Of a stretch of DNA of 64,000 nucleotides, positions 58,698-64,000 are shown one piece after another. Source of the DNA: Cyprinodon diabolis (taxonomy: Eukaryota; Chordata; Actinopteri; Cyprinodontiformes; Cyprinodontidae); assembly GCA_030533445.1 (NCBI GenBank), contig CM060069.1:5991924-6055923 (forward strand), read 5' to 3'. The notes beneath the pieces are model-generated. The model worked only from the letters and a program-made list of their open reading frames with translations, did no database searches and had not been told where the DNA came from. Both the position numbers and the translations under genes were made by a program. Each line of letters begins with the position of its first letter. Positions within the stretch are counted from its first letter, which is position 1.

Positions 58698-59722
58698 GAA
58701 TGGGGGTCGTTTGGCTTCTTTGTTCTCCTGCAATGCCCCCTACCTGTCTATGTCTCTGAAAGGGGGGTGTCATGATTTTATCAAGAACTCGGACCCACAT
58801 GATAAACCAGCCCAGAGAGACAAGGGAATAAAGTTTAACAGGTTTATTGAGAAGTTTGGTGGAGATTCCAGTGTTGCTCTGAACACTGCTCAACCAGAAC
58901 TGAAAGGTGAGGGGAAGACACTGCGGTTAGTTCAGGTTAGGTGGGAGAATAGATTCTCGAACTTGAAGAGGAGAAAAGGTTGACAGACTCAGGTTTCCAG
59001 AGATTAGGTTGACTCTTAGACTGCAGTAGGTGAGGAATGTGTTCCGGTGTTTGTCTCATACGGTGGAGAGCGGACAGGGTTACCCAGAATGCGATTGCTT
59101 GTAGATGAATGGAGAAAGACTGACTGCCACTGAGATTTCCTGTGGTACTTGAGCGGACTGTTGTGCAGATGAATCCCCTGCTCAGTGTGAAGCTCAAACG
59201 TTTCCTCGGGGAAAAGTGGATCCAAACCTCTGGTTTGTATCTCTAGCTCAGTTTGAAGCTCAGTTGATCCTTCCAGGGAGAGAAGGGCTGAAAAATCCAG
59301 TTTGCAGGATGACTTCCTGCCGAGAGGCAAAGACAAAAAGCAATGTTAAGACTCAGGTTGACAAAAACTCAGTCTGACTCAGCAAAACTCAGCTTGGCTA
59401 GAGTACCCAAAACTGGCAAACACTCTGGCGTCGAGGTAGTGGCAGTCAGCTGCTTAAGAACACTCCGCTAATGAGGTAACCCCTTGCAGATGTGAAAAGA
59501 GGAGAATCAGAACCAGGCGACGCCTGTTGGAGGAAGGAAGACAAACACACAGACCACACAGACTGGAGTCCTAACAGGAGGTAGTTCAAGGGAATTGTTG
59601 CCTGGCTGAATAGGCAAGGTTTTCTGTTACCCTGTAAAGGGTTTTGGTTTGCGATGATAGGGCTTTGATCGCTATGCTATAGGGCATTGGAGACGAACAA
59701 AGAAGCCAAACGACCCCCATTC
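58698..59722. repeat. 28-bp inverted repeat flanking a solo LTR
   Basis: 58,698-58,725 and 59,695-59,722 are perfect reverse complements (28 bp; GAATGGGGGTCGTTTGG / CCAAACGACCCCCATTC), with a further partly matched stretch inward (GCAATGCCCC / GGGCATTG). A solo LTR lies between. They might be the ends of a small DNA element into which the LTR element inserted. Confidence 0.85.
58768..59576 (-). mobile_element. Solo LTR of a gypsy relative (809 bp)
   Basis: On the minus strand it starts TGTTAGGACTCC and ends AAAATCATGACA. The terminal region (CAATAAACCTGTTAAAC, CATGTGGGTCCGAG, ATCATGACA) parallels the 3' part of the 11.7-kb LTRs. The flanking 5-mers are GGGGG (58,763-58,767) and GGAGG (59,577-59,581), a duplication with one change. 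No internal coding sequence, so LTR-LTR recombination is the likely origin. Confidence 0.75.
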
Positions 59723-59904
59723 AGAAAGTATGGAATCATTCGTCTGTTTCAATTTGCATGTTTTCAAAGCAGACATAAGGCTTTGTTGGGATACTGTATA
59801 AAGCAACTCTACGCTATTTCTGACATTTTGAATTGTAAATGCTTCCTGGATGGGTAGCGAAACATCTTCGAACTTGGAAACAAAGTTTGGAATACTGGCT
59901 GAGT

Positions 59905-60330
59905 AGGGTTGTGGGAAATAATCGTTTTGGCAATATATCGTGATATTCGGCTGCCCAATATAATATCGATCTTTCACTTCTTAGTATCGATTTTCAAAAG
60001 AAAAAATGGTTACATAAAACATTGATGGGAAAATGGGCTACCTCTGCACCACCACTCTGGCAGAAAGCGCTGTGGAGCCCTTTAACTGTGCGTGCAGCAC
60101 CAAATCTGTATTTGAGGCAGTCACAGTGGAAGAAAACCCCAAACAACATGGATAATAATACCTAATCCATATTTTCTGATAAAAATATACAGTACTTGCT
60201 GTTTTATCTCGTCATTTGATTTTGATAGCTGGAGAAAATATGGCAATATATAGTGATACTGCAATATCGTGATAATATTGTATCGTGTCCCAAGTATTGC
60301 AACATGTATCGAATCGCAACACTCATGCCA
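59905..60330. mobile_element. Possible hAT-type MITE relic
   Basis: AGGGTTGTGGGAAATAATCG at the left and CGAATCGCAACACTC at the right, with internal ATATCGTGATA-type motifs in both orientations, recall the TATCGATA-rich MITE at 8275. The inverted ends are weak and no target duplication is visible. Confidence 0.4.
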
Positions 60331-60559
60331 ATACTCACCTCTATGGCTGAGGTTCTTAAATATAAAATTTTTTAGATTCTGTCTATTGATTTCAACAGAT
60401 TTTCAACTTTTCAAAAGATAAAATAAAATGTCACTGCTTAATGACATGAAGTGGCCTTGAAACTGTTGAAAAGTTGTGTTTTCTACTTCTACATGTTCAA
60501 TGGATTTCTAAACTTGTAGTCTTTTTTTTGTACAGAAACAGCAGTTAGTAAATCAATCA

Positions 60560-60787
60560 ATTTTTGAATGGATCGATGAATGAATGGATGGTTGGGAGTA
60601 TGGTTGATGGATGGATTTATGGATGAATGGATGGATGAATGGTTGGAATGATGGATGGATGGATTTATGGAAGGATGGATGAATGAATGAATGGATGGTT
60701 GGGATTATGGATGGATGATTTATGGATGGATGGATGGATGGATGGATGGATGGATGGATGGATGGATGGATGGATGGATGGATGGAA
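60560..60787. repeat. (ATGG)n microsatellite
   Basis: Imperfect ATGG/GGAT units with TTTATGGA and GGTTGGGA variants, ending in a pure stretch (60,723-60,785). Confidence 0.95.
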
Positions 60788-60918
60788 GAATGAATTTAAA
60801 TCACGAGTTAAAGAATGAAATATGTCCCAATGACATTTATCTGTTCCGGTGCATAACATCAGTCAAATTATTGTAGTATAATGTTTTCCGTACAGGGGCC
60901 ATAACAGGAGCAAGAACC

Positions 60919-61416
60919 TGTCATGATTTAGCAGGTTTACTAGCCCAGATGCAGAACTCACAGACAAAGAGGCAGGTTAAAAGTCCAATATTTATTGGAA
61001 ACATAGGTTTCCTCCTGGGAGGCAGAGAGGACAAGCAGGTCAGGTTCAGGTTTACAGACTTACAGGTAAACACTTACAGGTTAACAGGCAAACAGAGGTT
61101 CATACAGGCAGGGTGGCTCAGGCTTGCTTAACCAAACAATCCGGCTCAGAGTGGAGCTCTCAACCAGCTTAAATAGGGAGAGCTCTTAATGAGCTGATGG
61201 GAAACAGCTGTCCATGCTGAACCCAAGCTCCCCAGGCATGGATCCACGGCGCCCTCTGGTGGGCAAACCTCTGGATCCTAACAGATAACAGAAAACACAC
61301 AGAAAAGAGATCCACGGCGCCCTTTGGAGGGCTAACCCCTGGATCCCAACAGAAACAGAAGCCCACAGGAAGGGATCCACGTCGCCCTCAGGAGGGCAAA
61401 CCACTGGATCCCAACA
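60919..61416 (-). mobile_element. Solo LTR of a gypsy relative (498 bp)
   Basis: On the minus strand it starts TGTTGGGATCCAG and ends CTAAATCATGACA. Exact 5-bp target duplication GAACC at 60,914-60,918 and 61,417-61,421. A CAATAAATATTGG polyadenylation-type region and AGTTCTGCATCTGGG resemble the LTRs at 11.7 and 16.8 kb. The 5' part is a set of three tandem 65-68-bp repeats. Confidence 0.9.
61241..61416 (-). repeat. Three tandem 65-68-bp repeats within the solo LTR
   Basis: GATCCACGGCGCCCTCTGG, GATCCACGGCGCCCTTTGG and GATCCACGTCGCCCTCAGG start at 61,241, 61,309 and 61,374, each followed by a GGGC.AACC.CTGGATCC.AACAG end that resembles the LTR terminus. Confidence 0.9.
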
Positions 61417-61421
61417 GAACC

Positions 61422-62359
61422 AGTTATAGGTGCATCTTGCCCCTGTTGGCCCCTTTATAGAACTGCCTCTGCAGTCCAGTATTTTCTTCTCCTTTTGATT
61501 CAGTTCACCATTTCTCCAGCCGAGTGACACTTCATAGCAGCAACATTTACTGTAATAAGAGATATATGCCTCATGCTGCTGCCACAAAGGTTAATGAGAG
61601 CAAGGAGACGTAATTATATACGGAATTCGTTTGACTGCAATATCCCGAAAAGATTAGTTTAAGTGTGTGCAGTTAAATGTGTGGGTTAAGCTCAGAGGAA
61701 AGGATCTTCCTGACTTTTATCATGGTAATTTCATTTGTTGTTGATCTTTAAACTTATTGATGAAAGCATCTCAGTTCGGGAGCTAGCTCCATGGAGGAAA
61801 CAGCCCCACAGCTCTGTGATCAGAAAAGGTTTTGATCAAGAACTGTTTAAATGCTGATCTGAATCATTTGCATTAAAAAAGTTGGTTTCTCAGAGCATTT
61901 ATATCAGTATTATTAATGCAAGTGGCAACTTATATTGACTAGACAGACTACAGACAATCTAAAAAACTTTAATTTTGCATGTAGCAATAGATGATCAGCT
62001 GCCCTAAATGGAGTATGAATTTAAAAAATATATTGGTGAAAAAATATGAATTCCTGTTTTAAATTACAATGGATAATTAAGATGATATTAAAATGCAGAA
62101 AGAAAACAACTTTAAACCTTTGTGATATGAAGAGGTATGGTGGAAGTTAAATTTGCAAATATACATGAAAGTACCTGATGTTTTGGTTCATTGACATTAA
62201 CTTTCTCATCCCATCAACAGGATGTATGTGGTTCTTCCAGATTTGCACACTGCCACAATACCTTCGATCATTAAAAAATTATTATTATTTTTTTAATGGC
62301 AGGGTTGAAGGGGTTCAAAAAAGTTAGTTGGCCAAATGTATCCTTTTGCATATGCAAGA
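61422..62359. other. Unassigned stretch
   Basis: No gene or repeat recognised. Confidence 0.5.
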
Positions 62360-62478
62360 CATCAGATTTTCATTTATCCCTTTAGTTTTGTACGGAAAAT
62401 AGACTTTAAACTACCTCGACGGGCGTGTATCCCTTCAGTCATACAGAAAAAAACAGTTTAAGGTCAGATCGCCATACA
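62360..62478 (+). repeat. Partial copy of the 49.4-kb fold-back family
   Basis: TTTATCCCTTTAGTTTTGTA, GACTTTAAAC, GTATCCCTTCAGTCAT and GGTCAGATCGCCATAC correspond to the arm and loop of the 49.4-kb fold-back; the last piece is inverted relative to it. Confidence 0.65.
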
Positions 62479-62499
62479 CTTCTAAAAACATTCATTCAT

Positions 62500-62735
62500 C
62501 AGTCATTTTCCGTCACCGTTATCCCAAGCAGGGTAATGAGGGGTACTGGTGCCTATCTCCAGCTGTCTACAGGTGAGAGGCGGGGTCCACCCTGGGCAGG
62601 TCGCCAGTCCATCACATTACAGACAAGCAGGACAAATAATCATTCACACACAAACTCACAACTAAGGAGAATTTAGAGAAGCCAGTTAACCTAACAATCA
62701 TGTTTTTGGACTGTGGGAGGAATCCGGAGTACCCA
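62500..62735 (-). mobile_element. V-SINE-type element, minus strand
   Basis: The reverse complement reads through CTCCGGATTCCTCCCACAGTCC, the AGGTTAACTGG segment, GTGTGTGAATG, GGCGACCTGCCCAGGGTGG and CTCTCACCTGTAGACAGCTGG (cited in short pieces), matching the distal half of the 57.2-kb family. The tRNA-like head is missing. Confidence 0.8.
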
Positions 62736-62756
62736 TGATAATTTTTCTGTACATAA

Positions 62757-62835
62757 TATAAAATAAATAGGCTTTTAATTAAGAGTAATTTTCATCTGAA
62801 TGTGTTTTACTGGAGGCATCGATGTTTGTCATAGA
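62757..62835 (+). repeat. Dispersed repeat Y, copy 2
   Basis: TTTTAATTAAGAGTAATTTTC, TTTTACTGGAGGCATC and ATGTTTGTCATAG match 18,050-18,126. It ends where the hAT-type element begins. Confidence 0.65.
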
Positions 62836-64000
62836 CAGTGTTGGGCACGTTACTTTGAAAAAGTAATTAGTTATAGTTACTAGTTACTTCTCCCGAAAAG
62901 TAACTGAGTTACTAACTGAGTTACTCCACAATAAAAGTAACTAGTTGGTAGTAAAAGTAACTATTGCGTTACTTTTGCGTTTCTCGCCACCCTAACCCTC
63001 ACCACCCAGCCCCCACCTTCTCGCCGTGTGTTTCCAAAGCCAGCTGAATAGAGCGGACAACAAAGACAAGGACCTGCAGAGAGTTTAGCATTTATTGCAA
63101 CTCAACGCCATGTGAAGTTTTTTAACAGGGCATTCAGATCTGGTGAAATTAATAACTGGGGATGTCTAATTCTGAAATCCTGTGTGTTTGGGTTGTTATA
63201 GATACTGCAACATCTATCTATCTAGATGTATACTCTGTGTGTGACATAAAATATGGATCTCCATTATTCTCCATTATTTGATGGCCACAAAGGCCATCAA
63301 ATAATGTTTAAAATAAAAAATACAGTAGGTTGAGAAGGCAGAGTATCCATCCATCCATCCATCCATCCATCCATCCAGATTTCTCCCTTTCTCCATATAG
63401 GCTATCATTTGATCGTTCCCGCTCTCCATAGTTCTCCTGTGGCGTGAGCACAGGGCGACTGTTGCGCACCTTTAGCGAGCATGCGCGTTTCTTGTCGCTT
63501 GCGCGGTGACTCGTGCCGCCTGCGCTGTGCGGAGATGCAGAGGAAACCGTATCTGATGGGGAAACGCAGCTCGACGTAACACCGGTATTTCCATCAGGAA
63601 AGCGCTGTTTTGCTGCTGGAGTCCTCCTCACCCTCCATCTCTCTGTGTGTGCTGTACGTTAACACCCGCCAGCGGAAACACCCACCTACCCAACTGACAG
63701 ACGGAATCTCACTATACATCAGCCATTCTCATCCTCCCCTCTCTCATGACAAGGCGAGCACCTCTGGATGACCTAAAAAATAATCTTTAATATCTCTTAA
63801 ACAAAAGTAGCACAAACAACATTTTTTTCTGCACAAATCTGCACTAACGTTGCACTAACCATTCAGTCTATTTGCAGAGTTTTTTGATGTGGGTGGGGTG
63901 TCAGCTTCACGCAGCTGCGCACGAGTCCTATCATGAAAAAAGGTTCATTGTGCGACCTGAGTAACGCGCAGTAACGGGGTGTCTGCAATGGTAACTGCGT
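62836..64000. mobile_element. hAT-type element, long copy, cut by window end
   Basis: Begins CAGTGTTGGGCACGTTACT like the 6.4-kb copy and ends at the window edge within the hairpin region (GTAACGGGGTGTC). It is at least 1165 bp against 736 bp for the short copy, with extra sequence at about 62,985-63,140 and 63,640-63,900. A low-complexity frame on the minus strand (63,308-63,631) is not a transposase. The right end and target duplication are outside the window. Confidence 0.85.
63344..63378. repeat. (TCCA)n microsatellite inside the long hAT copy
   Basis: About 8-9 TCCA units at the position equivalent to the 17-unit run in the short copy. Confidence 0.95.

Overview
The window reads as a teleost fish nuclear genome, most likely from a repeat-rich, heterochromatin-like segment. 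The evidence is the repeat content: L2-clade (Maui-like) LINEs, a sushi-type chromodomain Ty3/gypsy element, a Tc1-like transposon family, V-SINE and tRNA-SINE copies, hAT-type MITEs, a pogo/Tigger-like relic, and abundant TA and TGGA microsatellites. I found no convincing host protein-coding gene, rRNA, tRNA or CRISPR array. Every long reading frame I can explain belongs to a mobile element or is an accidental frame inside simple repeats. One 105-codon frame at 32387-32701 is the only weak candidate for a host exon.

Layout. 1-608 is a TGGA microsatellite. 1.1-4.0 kb holds an L2 fragment, a non-LTR tail and a Tc1-like element (2629-3876) with an uninterrupted transposase, planted in a TA microsatellite. 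5.4-10.8 kb has L2 fragments, two hAT-type elements with exact 8-bp target duplications, a tRNA-SINE, and an L2 3' region interrupted by two other repeats. 11,698-17,235 is a nearly complete sushi-like Ty3/gypsy retrotransposon (LTRs, gag, PR, RT, RNase H, IN, chromodomain, 5-bp TSD) inactivated by frameshifts and a stop. 17-26 kb is old repeat debris plus a complex TA array. 25,986-31,740 is a nested pile: a minus-strand L2 carries a plus-strand L2 tail and then a 3.8-kb plus-strand L2 with endonuclease and reverse transcriptase.

34,139-44,065 is the most striking feature: a higher-order tandem array of five modules. Each is a spacer of about 546 bp plus a block of a 29-bp minisatellite (44, 16, 74, 16 and 55 copies, 205 in all, every block an exact multiple of 29 bp). 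Spacer subtypes alternate, so a two-module block seems to have been duplicated. A second 1248-bp Tc1 copy (37,006-38,253) sits in module 3 only; the other modules preserve its empty site, which gives an order of events.

44-48 kb is mostly unassigned. It is followed by a 62-bp minisatellite (48,095-48,590), a 320-bp inverted repeat (49,431-49,750) beside degraded SWIM-family-like and THAP-like coding fragments, an internally deleted relative of the gypsy element (51,141-52,164), a pogo-like relic, an L1-clade LINE 3' end, two solo LTRs of gypsy relatives, V-SINE copies, and a longer hAT copy cut off by the window end. Nothing here forms an operon or pathway. What works together is transposon biology: elements insert into one another, and tandem duplication copies the results.
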